22,856 nt of DNA from CAZOIA01 sp964579675 (GCA_964579675.1 CAZOIA010000088.1:1-22856), one strand, 5' to 3'; shown: positions 1-8,673, numbered from the stretch's first letter. Notes: generated from the sequence alone by a model not told the origin. Program-made: numbers and translations.

Positions 1-61
1 GCGGTTCGGAAACACCTGGGGGCGGCGCCTTCCAACAAGCCGCCCAAAGTGTCACGCACCC
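1..61 (+). mobile_element. Partial copy A of the 218-bp MITE-like element (right end)
   Basis: The first 61 bases match the right-hand end of the 218-bp element seen complete at 8740-8957, with one visible difference: TGTCACGCACCC here instead of TGTCATGCACCC. This makes its right terminus a perfect 12-base inverted match to the left terminus GGGTGCGTGACA of the other copies. The left end lies outside the window, so the target duplication cannot be tested; the right flank begins GGCATGAAT. It sits 150 bases upstream of the metallo-beta-lactamase gene. Confidence 0.88.
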
Positions 62-211
62 GGCATGAATGAACGGCACGAGCGTGTCTCGTCAAACCGG
101 GCGGTATCGGCTAAACTCAAGGGCGCGAACGAGCCAACCAGGCCCAACGGACGGCTTTGCCGGCGAGACATGCCGCGGCTCGATGCGGTGCGGGCACGGA
201 GACCTCAGAAC

Positions 212-1879
212 ATGACAGATCAGGATCCAAAGCGGGTAACGCGGCGCGAGATCAATGCAACGTTGAGCAGGGCCCTGGCCGTCGGCATGCTCGGGGGCCG
301 GGAGGTCCACGCAGGTTCGCGAGACCCGGCGGCCGTTGAGTCGAGGCCCGGGGAAACCCGCCCGCGCACAAAACGAGCGCCCATGTACCGCATTTATCCA
401 CTTCGCAACGGCGGGTGCGCGGTCGGCGGCCACGACGCCTTCGTGCGCGGCAACGAAGCTGAAACCTATCAGTACGCGTTATACATCTGGTTGATCCTGG
501 GCGGCGACAAGCCGATCCTCGTCGATGCAGGCCTCAAGAACGCGGCGGAGATGAACCGCGGGGCCGCCAAGGTCCTTCGTGAGCCGATCACCCAGCGCCC
601 GGAGGAGACCACGCGGGCCCAGCTTCGCAAGTTCGGCCTGACGCCGGAGGACATCGGCCACGTGTTCGTGACCCACCTGCACTTCGATCACGTGGACGGG
701 GTCGATGACTTCACCAATGCCAGGATCTACCTCGGCAGGAAGGAATGGGAGCTGGCAACCGCCAATGACTGCAAGGGCAGTTGGGGCCATGGGCGAATCA
801 TGTTCATGCTGCGCGACGACCCGGCGTGGAAACAGCGCCTCGTGCTCCTCGGGGACGAGGAGGTCCTGCCGGGCATCGAATCGTTCTGGGTCGGTGGGCA
901 CACGCCGGGCTCGATGGCTTATCGCGTTAATACCGCCGACGGCAAGGTCGTGCTCACCGGCGACACGGTCTCGCTGCTGGCCAACATCGAGAAGAACATC
1001 GCGGTCGGGGTGAACACCAGCGAGCAGGAGTGCATGGCGGGCATGCAGAAGATCCGCGAGAGGGCGGACGTCGTGTTGCCCAGCCACGACCCGGGCACGC
1101 TGGACCGCTGGCCGCCGGTGCCGAGAGGCTGCCCCAAGTACACGATTCGGGCGGTCAAGGTCGGCGAGTGCCAGGTCCGCGATTTCATCACCTTCCACGG
1201 CAGCCAGAGCCAGGACACCCGTACCTACTACCTTTACGTGTGGGTCATCGAGGGCGGCGACAGGCCGATCCTCGTCGAGACCGGGCCCAATCCCAAGTAC
1301 ATCGAGGAATTCAACCAGGCCACCGCCAAATACATCCCGGGTGGGATTAGGCAGTTGCCGGAGGAGAACACCATCGTCGCGCTGAAGCGTCACGGGATTG
1401 ATCCGGCGGAGGTGAGCCACGTGATCGTGACCCATCTCCATTCAGACCACTACGACTACTTCGGCGCGTTTGCCAACGCCCGGTTCGTCGTGAACAAGAT
1501 CGAGTTTCAGGAGAGCATCCACGCCCTCAAGCCGGACGTGCTGACGGCGATCACGTCGCGTGGCGGCGTGCTGCAGTTGGTGGAGGACGAGGAGGTGGTG
1601 CCCGGCATCCGGGCCGTTCCGTTGGGTTGCCATACCAACGGCAGCCAGGGCATCCTCGTTCAAACGCACATGGGGCCGGTAATGTTCGCGGGCGACGTGG
1701 TTTACCTGTACGAGAACATCGAAAAGAACCGCCCCGGCAACAGCCCCGACAAGCAGGCGTGCCTGGCCGCGACGGCGAAGATTCGCTCCCTGGCGGACCT
1801 CGTCCTTCCTGCCCACGACCCGCTGACGCTCGAGCGGTGGCCGGGCGGCGTGATCGGGGGCAAACCGGAGAATGGCTGA
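212..1879 (+). CDS. Tandem two-domain metallo-beta-lactamase-fold hydrolase
   Basis: A 555-residue protein made of two consecutive metallo-beta-lactamase (MBL) domains of about 240 residues each. Both keep a complete set of metal ligands: domain 1 has HLHFDH (155-160), H230 in GGHTPGS, D251 in TGDT and H292 in PSHDPG; domain 2 has HLHSDH (408-413), H474 in CHTNGS, D495 in AGDV and H535 in PAHDPL. The pattern is that of lactonase/glyoxalase II-like MBL hydrolases, but the substrate cannot be read from sequence. I chose ATG 212 because GGAGA lies 9 bases upstream and the N-terminus then carries a possible twin-arginine signal (TRREINAT followed by a weakly hydrophobic stretch); an in-frame ATG at 65 begins only just past the mobile element and its extra 49 residues look non-coding. 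Probably first gene of an operon with the next two. Weak point: the hydrophobic core of the signal is poor. Confidence 0.88.
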   Translation: MTDQDPKRVTRREINATLSRALAVGMLGGREVHAGSRDPAAVESRPGETRPRTKRAPMYRIYPLRNGGCAVGGHDAFVRGNEAETYQYALYIWLILGGDKPILVDAGLKNAAEMNRGAAKVLREPITQRPEETTRAQLRKFGLTPEDIGHVFVTHLHFDHVDGVDDFTNARIYLGRKEWELATANDCKGSWGHGRIMFMLRDDPAWKQRLVLLGDEEVLPGIESFWVGGHTPGSMAYRVNTADGKVVLTGDTVSLLANIEKNIAVGVNTSEQECMAGMQKIRERADVVLPSHDPGTLDRWPPVPRGCPKYTIRAVKVGECQVRDFITFHGSQSQDTRTYYLYVWVIEGGDRPILVETGPNPKYIEEFNQATAKYIPGGIRQLPEENTIVALKRHGIDPAEVSHVIVTHLHSDHYDYFGAFANARFVVNKIEFQESIHALKPDVLTAITSRGGVLQLVEDEEVVPGIRAVPLGCHTNGSQGILVQTHMGPVMFAGDVVYLYENIEKNRPGNSPDKQACLAATAKIRSLADLVLPAHDPLTLERWPGGVIGGKPENG

Positions 1880-1940
1880 GATTCCTTGAACCTCTTGGAG
1901 CGTGGCAGGCCGCCCCGACAAATGCGTTAGCAAACACAAT

Positions 1941-2927
1941 ATGGGCGTACTCGTGGATATACCGGCCATCGGTCCGATCTCGGACGAGTCGGGTCTCGTC
2001 CCTCTTCAGGAATGCAGCGACGGGGACTTCCGGGTCGGCGCCGGCGGGGTCGTCTCGATCACCGCCACCGGCGATAAGAAGGTCGAGTTCATCGCATTCG
2101 AGGGCCATACCCTGGCCTGCGTCAAGTCCGGCATGGGGTACCCGGCTTACTATCCGGTCCATCCCGTGGAGCTGACCAAACCCGTCAAGGCGGTCCTGAT
2201 GGACCTGGACGGGACCAGCGTTCGCAGCGAGGAGTTCTGGGTCTGGATCATCCAGCTCACGACGGCCAGTCTGCTTGACAACCCGGCGTTCGAGCTGGCC
2301 GAGGCTGACCGGCCCTTCATCTCGGGCCACAGCGTCTCCGAGCATCTGCAATACTGCATCCGAAAGTACTGCCCGGACAAGACGGTGGAGGAGGCCCGCG
2401 GGCACTACTTCGAGCATACCCGACGTGAGATGGGGAATATCCTCGCGGGCAAGGGCAGGAAGGACGCGTTCAAACCGGCTCCGGGGCTCAAGGCATTCCT
2501 CGGCGAGCTTGAGTCGATGGGTATCAAGATCGCTCTGGTGTCGTCGGGCCTTTACCAAAAGGCGTGGCCGGAGATCCTCTCGGCGTTTCGAACGTTGGGA
2601 ATGGGCAATCCGAAGGATTTCTACGACGCCATCATCACCGCTGGCTTCCCGTTGCATAAGGGCGAGGTGGGCACCCTGGGCGAGCTTTCGCCCAAGCCTC
2701 ATCCGTGGCTCTATGCCGAAGCGTGCCGCGTGGGCCTTGGAATCGACTTCGAGGACCGGAACTCCGTGGTGGGCATAGAGGACAGCGGTGCCGGCGTCTG
2801 CTCGGTCCGGCTCGCCGGTTTCCCCACGATCGGCCTGGCCGGCGGCAACATTATGGAGAGCGGGACGCGGGAGCTTTGCTGTGACTATTGTGAAACGTTC
2901 GAGGAAATCCTGGCATTGATTCAGTAA
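1941..2927 (+). CDS. HAD-superfamily phosphatase / phosphomutase-like protein
   Basis: A 328-residue protein with all four HAD motifs: DLDGT (D88, D90), S201-S202-G203 at the end of a strand (LVSSG), K252 in SPKPHP and E280-D281 in GIEDSGAG. A cap domain of about 100 residues between motifs I and II is of the helical C1 type seen in beta-phosphoglucomutase and sugar-phosphate phosphatases. The unusual part is the first ~80 residues, ahead of the HAD fold, which begin VDIPAIGPISDESG and look like a separate small beta-rich domain I do not recognise. ATG 1941 was chosen because the conserved-looking text starts there; an in-frame GTG at 1902 has GGAG only 1 base away, which is too close. It begins 61 bases after the MBL gene and ends 69 bases before the beta-mannosidase, on the same strand, suggesting a sugar-phosphate role. 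Substrate unknown. Confidence 0.85.
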   Translation: MGVLVDIPAIGPISDESGLVPLQECSDGDFRVGAGGVVSITATGDKKVEFIAFEGHTLACVKSGMGYPAYYPVHPVELTKPVKAVLMDLDGTSVRSEEFWVWIIQLTTASLLDNPAFELAEADRPFISGHSVSEHLQYCIRKYCPDKTVEEARGHYFEHTRREMGNILAGKGRKDAFKPAPGLKAFLGELESMGIKIALVSSGLYQKAWPEILSAFRTLGMGNPKDFYDAIITAGFPLHKGEVGTLGELSPKPHPWLYAEACRVGLGIDFEDRNSVVGIEDSGAGVCSVRLAGFPTIGLAGGNIMESGTRELCCDYCETFEEILALIQ

Positions 2928-2996
2928 CTCGAAGCGGGCTTCAAGCTTGCGGCTCTTTCAGGTTACGAACGTGCGCCAATACCGAAGAGGACTCTG

Positions 2997-5577
2997 ATGC
3001 CGGTCGACACGATCTCGCTGGATGGCAAATGGTTGCTGAAGGATTATCCCCATGAGCAGGGCGAAGCCCGGCGCCCGTTCGATCCCGACGAACCGGCGGA
3101 CGACTGGATTACCACGCCCGTGCCGGGCGACATCCACCCGACGCTGTCGGCGTGCGGGCGGCTCCCTGAAGACATCTTCATGGGCACCAACGTCGAGCAA
3201 TGCCGCTGGACGGGCGAGCACGAGTGGTGGTTCCGGCGGGACTTCAACTTGCCGGCGGATTCCCTGCGGCAACGGGCGGAACTTGTCTTCGACGGCATCG
3301 ACCTGTACGGGACAATCTGGCTGAACGGCGAGAAGCTCGGTTCGACGAGCAACAGCTTCCGGCCCTGGCGGTTCGACGTGACCGGTCACGTTCGCCCCGG
3401 GCAGCATAACACGGTGGTAGTGCGGGTCGGAGCGACGCTCAAGATCCTCGAATCCAAGCCATGGCAGNNNNNNNNNNCCGCGCATCTTTGCCCGCAAGGC
3501 TCAGTGCCAGTTCAGTTGGGACTGGGCCCCGCACCTGCCGGCCCTGGGCATCTGGCGGTCGGTCCGGCTGGAAACGTTCGACTCGGGACGGGTGATGGAC
3601 GCGGCTGTCCGGCCGCGAAACGATGGGCACGTCACGTTCTTCATGACGCTCGACGAACGTGCTTACCGCCAGGACCTCGATCAGAAGGTTTCGAGCAAGG
3701 GGCAGGAGACGATGGTCCGCCCGACCGGCGACCTGGCGGTCGAAGTCACCGGGCCGTTCAACGTCCGCACCAGGCGGCGGGGCAAGCCCGTCCGGTACCG
3801 GACGAAAGTCGTCGGCCAGCACAACTTCTGCACGCTGCAACTGCCCAAGCCGGAGCTCTGGTGGCCCAGCGGCTGGGGCGAGCAACCGCTCTATCGCTAC
3901 CGAATCCGTCTGATCCGCGACGGCAAGACGCACCACCAGATCGAAGGGCGGTTCGCGTTCCGGGAGGTCCGCCTCGTCGAAGAACCGCTGGACAATGATC
4001 GGCTCAGCTTCCGCTTTGAGATCAACGGCGAGCCGATCTTCTGCAAAGGCGCCAATTGGGTGCCGGCGTCGTGCTTCCCCGGGACCGTGACGGCGGATCG
4101 TTACCGGCACCTGGTCCGGCTCGCCCGCGAGGCCAACTTCAACATGCTGCGCGTCTGGGGCGGCGGCATCTACGAGAGCGATCACTTCTACGACGCCTGC
4201 GATGAACTCGGCATCATGGTCTGGCAGGACTTCATGTTCGCCTGCAGCGACTACCCGGACGACGCCCCGGCCTTTGGGGACGAGGTGATTGCGGAACTGG
4301 AGTACCAGGTCAGGCGTCTTCGCAATCATCCGTGCATCGTGTACTTCTGCGGCGGGAACGAGAAGACCGGCTCGGCGGGCTTCAAGGTGAGCTACGGTGA
4401 AAGGCTGTTCCATGTCATCGCCCGGGGCGTGGCTGGCGACCTCGACCCGACGCGGGTCTACCGCCCGGCGAGCCCGCACAGCTACACGGACCTCGGCAAC
4501 GACCAGACCTCGGGCGACTCGCACGGGGGCTGCTATGAGAAGGCCTATGCCGGGGGGATTACCGGCTGGCGGGAGAAGCTGCGGGGCTTCAGGACGGTCT
4601 TCAACTCCGAGTTCGGGTACCACGGTCCGGCGCGCTTCGAGTCGATGGTGAGGTTCGTCCCGCGGGAGCAGTTATGGCCCATCGGCGAAGCGATGGAGTA
4701 CCACGTTCAGGACAACCCCTACAACACGATTCCCGAGACGTTCGTGCACGTCCAGGCCAACATGGCGCGGAAGCTCATCGGTGACATAGACGATGCGGAG
4801 CGTTTCGTGAAGTGTGCTTCGACTTGCCACGCAGAACTGATCCGGGCCGAGATCGAGCACCATCGCCGCCGCAAGTGGGCCAACTCCGGTGCGATGTTCT
4901 GGATGTTCAACGATTGCTGGCCCTGCGCGAGTTGGTCCGTGGTCGATTACTACCTGCTGCCCAAGCCGGCGTACTACGCGGCCAAACGAGGCTTCGCGCC
5001 GATCCTCGTGACGATAATCGATGAGCCGAACTCGTACGACGTCTACGTGGTCAACGACACGTTCAAGCCCGTTGCGGCGGTGCTGACCTTCGGGCAGGGG
5101 CGTGTTACCGGCAGGCCGGTCTGGGCCCGCCGGCGTCCGGTGCGGGTCGCGGACAACCGGGCCCGTCTGGTCGCCACCGTCAAGAAGAGCACGGTCAAAC
5201 GCGAGCGGCACACCTACCTTTTCGCGAAGCTCGGTTCAGGGGCACGCGCGATCGCGGGCACGCAGTTCTTCCACCGCCCCTGGCGCGAGGTGGCCTGGCC
5301 GGACCCGAAGCTGCTGTACCGCGTCGGCGAGCCCAAGAAGGTCAGGCCCGACCATCCGTCGCTGAGGGGCAACGAGTATGTGATGAAGGTTTCACTCAAG
5401 GCCGAGAACTACGCCCGCACGGTCTGCATCGACGGGGTGGAAGGCCAGGGGGTGCTGGTCAGCGACAACTTCTTCGACCTGATGCCGGGCGAATCGAGAA
5501 CCGTCGAGATCCGCAGCGACCACAGGATCCGTCCCGGCGACGTGCGCGTCCGTCACTGGCTCGACCGGTGGGATTGA
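2997..5577 (+). CDS. Glycoside hydrolase family 2 beta-mannosidase-like enzyme (interrupted by assembly gap)
   Basis: The first 157 residues (2997-3467) form the GH2 sugar-binding jelly-roll domain (WWFRRDF, LVFDGIDLYGTIWLNGE, NSFRPWRFDV). After the N run the text resumes as IFARKAQCQFSWDWAPHLP and GIWRSVRLE, which is the beta-mannosidase subfamily signature, then the Ig-like domain and the TIM barrel (LRVWGGGIYESDHFYDACDELGI). The likely acid/base Glu is at 4360-4362 (GGNEKTG) and the likely nucleophile Glu at 4609-4611 (NSEFGYHG). It should remove terminal beta-mannose from oligosaccharides. No signal peptide is visible, so it is probably cytoplasmic or periplasm-independent. GAAGAGG 6 bases before ATG 2997 supports the start. 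The reading frame changes by 1 across the 10 N, which is expected from an arbitrary-length gap, so I treat the gene as intact. Together the two parts give about 860 residues, normal for the family. Confidence 0.9.
3468..3477. other. Assembly gap (10 N) inside the beta-mannosidase gene
   Basis: Ten undetermined bases. The codon ends exactly at 3467 before the gap and the coding frame restarts exactly at 3478, so the true missing length should be a multiple of 3 if the gene is intact; 10 is evidently a placeholder. Confidence 0.99.
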
Positions 5578-5597
5578 CCAGAAGCTACAAGCTTCCG

Positions 5598-5676
5598 GCT
5601 CTCAGCGGTCAGCTTAGCGCGCCCAGGTTGGACTTCCTCGTCATGGCTGACGGCTGATAGCTGAGAGCTCACAGCT
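5598..5676. repeat. AGCTGA/CAGC-rich intergenic repeat between convergent genes
   Basis: The short gap between the beta-mannosidase stop and the rfaE2 stop is full of degenerate units such as CTCAGCGGTCAGCTTA and GGCTGACGGCTGATAGCTGA. Its end, AGCTGAGAGCTCACAGCT (5659-5676), is a near-perfect 18-base palindrome with one mismatched pair and could form a hairpin. It lies where a bidirectional terminator would be expected, but there is no T run, so the role is uncertain. Confidence 0.45.
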
Positions 5677-5679
5677 GGC

Positions 5680-6159
5680 TTACAGGCCGAGTTCCTGGAG
5701 CCGCCGGATCAGTTCGGTGGACGAGTTGTCTTTCGCCCCCCCGACGGTGGCGAGCCGGATGCCGAGACGCGTGATCGTCTGGTATTCGGGCAGGTTGTCC
5801 GGCCCGTATTCCGGGCCCTTGGCGTGGACGTCAGGGCGGATCAGGTCGAGGATGGCGTCGCAGGTCGGCTCGTCGAAACAGGTGACGATCGTCACCGGGC
5901 TGAAGGAGGCAACGATCTCCATTCGTGCGGCCAGCGGCTGGAGCGGCCGATCGTCGCTCTTGTACCTGCGGATCGATTCGTCGGTGTTCACGCCGACGAC
6001 GAGGACATCCCCTTCGGCGGCGGCGCCGTGCAGGTAGCGTACGTGGCCCACGTGGATGATATCAAATGCACCGTTGGTGAAGACGATCGTCTTGCCATCG
6101 GACCGCAGCCTTTCCACCTCGCGTTTGAGTTCCTCCCGATCGGTGATCACCTTGGCCAT
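5680..6159 (-). CDS. rfaE2: D-glycero-beta-D-manno-heptose 1-phosphate adenylyltransferase
   Basis: A 159-residue nucleotidyltransferase that transfers AMP from ATP to heptose 1-phosphate, giving ADP-heptose for lipopolysaccharide core synthesis. The N-terminal TIVFTNGAFDIIHVGHVRYL holds the HxGH nucleotide-binding motif (HVGH) of the cytidylyltransferase fold, and the C-terminal KDNSSTELIRR resembles the ISTT-type ending of the family (KxSSTxxI). Length fits the stand-alone RfaE2 form rather than the bifunctional HldE, whose kinase half is missing here. GGGGAG about 7 bases before the ATG supports the start. It begins 17 bases after the waaF-like stop on the same strand, so the two are surely co-transcribed and belong to one pathway. 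Confidence 0.92.
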   Translation of the reverse strand: MAKVITDREELKREVERLRSDGKTIVFTNGAFDIIHVGHVRYLHGAAAEGDVLVVGVNTDESIRRYKSDDRPLQPLAARMEIVASFSPVTIVTCFDEPTCDAILDLIRPDVHAKGPEYGPDNLPEYQTITRLGIRLATVGGAKDNSSTELIRRLQELGL

Positions 6160-6176
6160 GAGATCTCCCCGCCGGC

Positions 6177-7331
6177 TCAGGCGGTGCTTGAGGACACTCG
6201 GTCGGCCAGGAGCACGCGGGCCTGCTCGAGCACCATGTCACTGCTGATCCGCGTCATGCATCGGTGATCGAGCGGGCACGTGCGCTTCATGCAGGGGCCG
6301 CAATGGACATTGACGCTCAACGATCGCTCACGGGGGCTGTCGGTTGCCGTCCACGCCGGGTCGGTGGGCCCGAAGATCGTGACGACCGGTGTGCCGACGG
6401 CGTTGGCGAAATGTCGCGGTCCGGTATCGTTGGTGACGAGCAGGCTGGCGCGGCGTATGAGGGCCTTGCTCGGCCCGAGGGGCATCACCGGGTTGTCGAG
6501 CACGGTGACGTCCTGGTGCATGTGGACCGCGACGGTGCGGGCAGTCTCGATCTCCTTCGGCCCACAGGAGATGAACACGGCGGCATTGTGCCGGGCCACC
6601 AGTCGGTCGGCGACTTCGGCAAACCGCTCGGGCAGCCAGCGTTTCGCGGGCCCGAAGGAAGCCCCCGGGTTGAGCACGACGATCGGCTGGCCGGGCTCGA
6701 TGCCGGCGGCGGCGATTCTCTCGGCCGCCGCCGCTTCCTCCTCCGGCGTGGTGAACAATTCCAACTCGCGCGGGCACTCGCGGCAACCCAGATACCGCGG
6801 GATCGCATTGTAGTAACGCGTCATCGGCACGGGGACGTACTTCCCGTTGTAGCGCTCCGGCAGCAGCCGGTCGGTCAGCAGCAAGCCCCGGCCATCCCGA
6901 TCATACCCTACCCGCCGGCGGATGCCCGCGAGACGGACCAACAGCGCGGATCGGAACGAGTTGCTGAGCAGGACCGCCCAGTCGAACTGTTGTTCGCGGA
7001 GCTTGGCTGCCAATCCCAGGAAGCCGCGGCGGCGTTTGGGTCGGCTCTCACCCTTGCGGGCGGGCCAACGGAACACCTGGTCCATCCAGTCGCCGCCGCT
7101 GAGGACTTCGGCCAGATGGCTCTTGACGAGAAAGGCGATGTGGGCCTGGGAAAACTGCTCGCGTAAGGCCCGCAGAGCGGGCGTCGCGAGCACCAGATCG
7201 CCCACCCAGTTTGGCAGGACGACGAGGATGCGTGACGGCTGGCCGGGGGTCTCGGGCTGGAGATTCGGGTCGGCGCCGGGAAAATCCGCACCCTCCCCCG
7301 ACCCGGCGTCAGAATGAACTGATCGCACCAT
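6177..7331 (-). CDS. waaF: ADP-heptose:LPS heptosyltransferase (glycosyltransferase family 9)
   Basis: A 384-residue GT9 enzyme that adds heptose from ADP-heptose to the growing lipopolysaccharide core. Evidence: ILVVLPNWVGDLVLATPALRAL near residue 35 (the family's N-terminal acceptor motif), NPGASFGPAKRWLPERFAEV, TNDTGPRHFANAVGTPVV with GPTDPAWT for the sugar-nucleotide site, and the CGPCMKRTCPLDHRCM cysteine stretch typical of heptosyltransferase II. I place the start at ATG 7331 (MVRSVHSD); about 30 residues ahead of the fold look disordered. A longer open frame continues upstream into the 218-bp element, but that text is repeat-derived and not part of the protein. The symbol follows best resemblance; a related GT9 heptosyltransferase specificity cannot be excluded. 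Operon partner of rfaE2. Confidence 0.88.
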   Translation of the reverse strand: MVRSVHSDAGSGEGADFPGADPNLQPETPGQPSRILVVLPNWVGDLVLATPALRALREQFSQAHIAFLVKSHLAEVLSGGDWMDQVFRWPARKGESRPKRRRGFLGLAAKLREQQFDWAVLLSNSFRSALLVRLAGIRRRVGYDRDGRGLLLTDRLLPERYNGKYVPVPMTRYYNAIPRYLGCRECPRELELFTTPEEEAAAAERIAAAGIEPGQPIVVLNPGASFGPAKRWLPERFAEVADRLVARHNAAVFISCGPKEIETARTVAVHMHQDVTVLDNPVMPLGPSKALIRRASLLVTNDTGPRHFANAVGTPVVTIFGPTDPAWTATDSPRERSLSVNVHCGPCMKRTCPLDHRCMTRISSDMVLEQARVLLADRVSSSTA

Positions 7332-7395
7332 GAGGCAACATTCTACGGGATCAGGACTTGCGATACAAACCGGAGAAGGTGAGCCTTTGACAACC

Positions 7396-7613
7396 GGGTG
7401 CATGACACTTTGGGCGGCTTGTTGGAAGGCGCCGCCCCCAGGTGTTTCCGAACCGCGCCCGTAAGGAAGCGGACCCCCTCTCCGTAGCGAGCCCGTAAGG
7501 AAGCGGCCCTGGCGCATCCGCAGATACTCCCCTCCCTGACGGTCGGGGTTCGGAAAAGCGAGGTGCCGTCCCCTTCTCCGCCCGAAGGTCCCCGCCGGAA
7601 CTGTCACGCACCC
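7396..7613 (-). mobile_element. Complete copy C of the 218-bp MITE-like element
   Basis: Reverse-orientation copy, by eye identical to 8740-8957. Ends are GGGTGCATGACA (7396) and TGTCACGCACCC (to 7613), an inverted pair with one mismatch. The flanking 9-mers TTGACAACC (7387-7395) and TTGCCCAGC (7614-7622) agree at only 6 of 9 positions, so the target duplication is degraded or absent. It fills most of the 313-base gap between the ketosynthase-like gene and waaF; without it and one 9-mer the gap would be about 86 bases, compatible with an ancestral operon. No gene is seen in this gap. Confidence 0.9.
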
Positions 7614-7635
7614 TTGCCCAGCAGCGCGGGGCAAG
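7613..7635 (-). terminator. Possible stem-loop terminator of the ketosynthase-like gene
   Basis: CTTGCCC (7613-7619) and GGGCAAG (7629-7635) form a perfect 7-bp stem with a 9-base loop just after the stop codon of the minus-strand gene. No T run follows; element copy C begins right at its edge, so the original downstream tail may have been displaced by the insertion. Confidence 0.35.
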
Positions 7636-7644
7636 GCCGATCAC

Positions 7645-8673
7645 TTATCTTCTGGGAATACAAATCTCGAAGGTCTTATGATGTGGGCCGTCGGTGCCGG
7701 TGAAGACCACCGCCGGCACCGTTGCATCTGTCAGGGGCAACGGATCAAGTGGGACCCGTCCGACGGCGACTTTCGTGGGATCGGACGAATCGACCACCGG
7801 CACCTCGTGCTCGTGGGCCGCACCAATCGCGGCGGCGACTGCCGCTGCCCCGCAAGCACCCGGGCACCGCCCGACCCAGTGCTCAATGAGAATCGCACCG
7901 GGATGGCGGCAGGCAGCGGCGGAGAGGATGGCCTCACTGGCCGGCGGGAGGGCCTTGCGGTCGCAGACCAGGTGAGCGGGGCGAGCGATCATCGCGAGCC
8001 AGGGGGCCCCGCGCTCGGCGGCCCGGTGAGCCGGCTCCAGCACGAACAGACACGCACCTTCGCTGAGGACTACACCCGGCTCGGCCAGGGCTCGAGCCAG
8101 TTTGCCTGAGAGCGGGTCGAAACCGCCGGCAAAGACGACATCCGCCCGGCCGCTGGCAATGAAATCGCAGCCCTCGACAATGGCATCCAACCCCGAGGCC
8201 GACCCGCTCGCCAGCGTGACGTTGGGGCCCCGGATGTCGAAGCCTCGGGCCAGCGCGCCGGCGACGTAGTTACCCACGGTCTGTGGGAAGTGGATCGGGC
8301 TCACGAATCGGGGCGACTGCTCTCTGACCTCGATGGCAAAGTTGATCATGCCCAATTGGCCGGCCAGGCCGCAGCCCAGGGCCATTCCCACTCGTTCCGC
8401 CTCGAGCGAGTCGGGCTGGAGGGCCGCCTGCCGGCGTGCCCGTTCCAACGCAACGGCGGCCAGCCACGCGCCCCTGTCGCTACTGAGTTCCCTGGCCAGA
8501 CCGGGGCATTCGTCGGGCAGGTCGTCGGGGACGGCCCAGTATCCGGTGCTTGGCGGCGGCCCGGGTTGGGCAGCATTGGCGGCTTCCAGCACGTCACCGA
8601 TCGTGCCGGCGGCAAAAGGCGTAACCCATCCGCAGCCGGTGAGGACGATAGACTCGCGTGGGGGCGACCTCAT
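7645..8673 (-). CDS. Beta-ketoacyl synthase-like protein lacking catalytic residues
   Basis: A 342-residue thiolase-fold protein related to ketoacyl-ACP synthases and chain-length factors: IVLTGCGWVTPFAAG at the N-terminus, FPQTVGNYVAGALA in the middle and ADVVFAGGFD after the nucleophile elbow. At the elbow, where active enzymes have GCTSGLD, this protein reads GSASGLD, so the Cys is Ser158 (bases 8200-8202). The two active-site His regions (HGTGT and the GH of KSxxGH) are also not recognisable; GRCPGACGA replaces the second. It is about 70 residues shorter than typical enzymes. It is therefore unlikely to condense acyl chains and may be a chain-length-factor-like partner or have another role. 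The partner synthase is not in the window. ATG 8673 is preferred; ATG 8712 adds 13 residues outside the domain. No clear ribosome-binding site for either. Same strand as waaF. Confidence 0.82.
   Translation of the reverse strand: MRSPPRESIVLTGCGWVTPFAAGTIGDVLEAANAAQPGPPPSTGYWAVPDDLPDECPGLARELSSDRGAWLAAVALERARRQAALQPDSLEAERVGMALGCGLAGQLGMINFAIEVREQSPRFVSPIHFPQTVGNYVAGALARGFDIRGPNVTLASGSASGLDAIVEGCDFIASGRADVVFAGGFDPLSGKLARALAEPGVVLSEGACLFVLEPAHRAAERGAPWLAMIARPAHLVCDRKALPPASEAILSAAACRHPGAILIEHWVGRCPGACGAAAVAAAIGAAHEHEVPVVDSSDPTKVAVGRVPLDPLPLTDATVPAVVFTGTDGPHHKTFEICIPRR

Noticed and set aside
1551..2702. 383-codon minus-strand frame over the MBL and HAD genes
   Set aside because: Overlaps two well-supported genes across their boundary and has no domain text.
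3439..4623. 394-codon minus-strand frame opposite the beta-mannosidase
   Set aside because: Crosses the N gap and mirrors GH2 catalytic text; a high-GC antisense artefact.
7332..7634. N-terminal extension of the heptosyltransferase through element copy C
   Set aside because: The extra residues are the same repeat-coded text found at three other sites, so they cannot belong to this enzyme.
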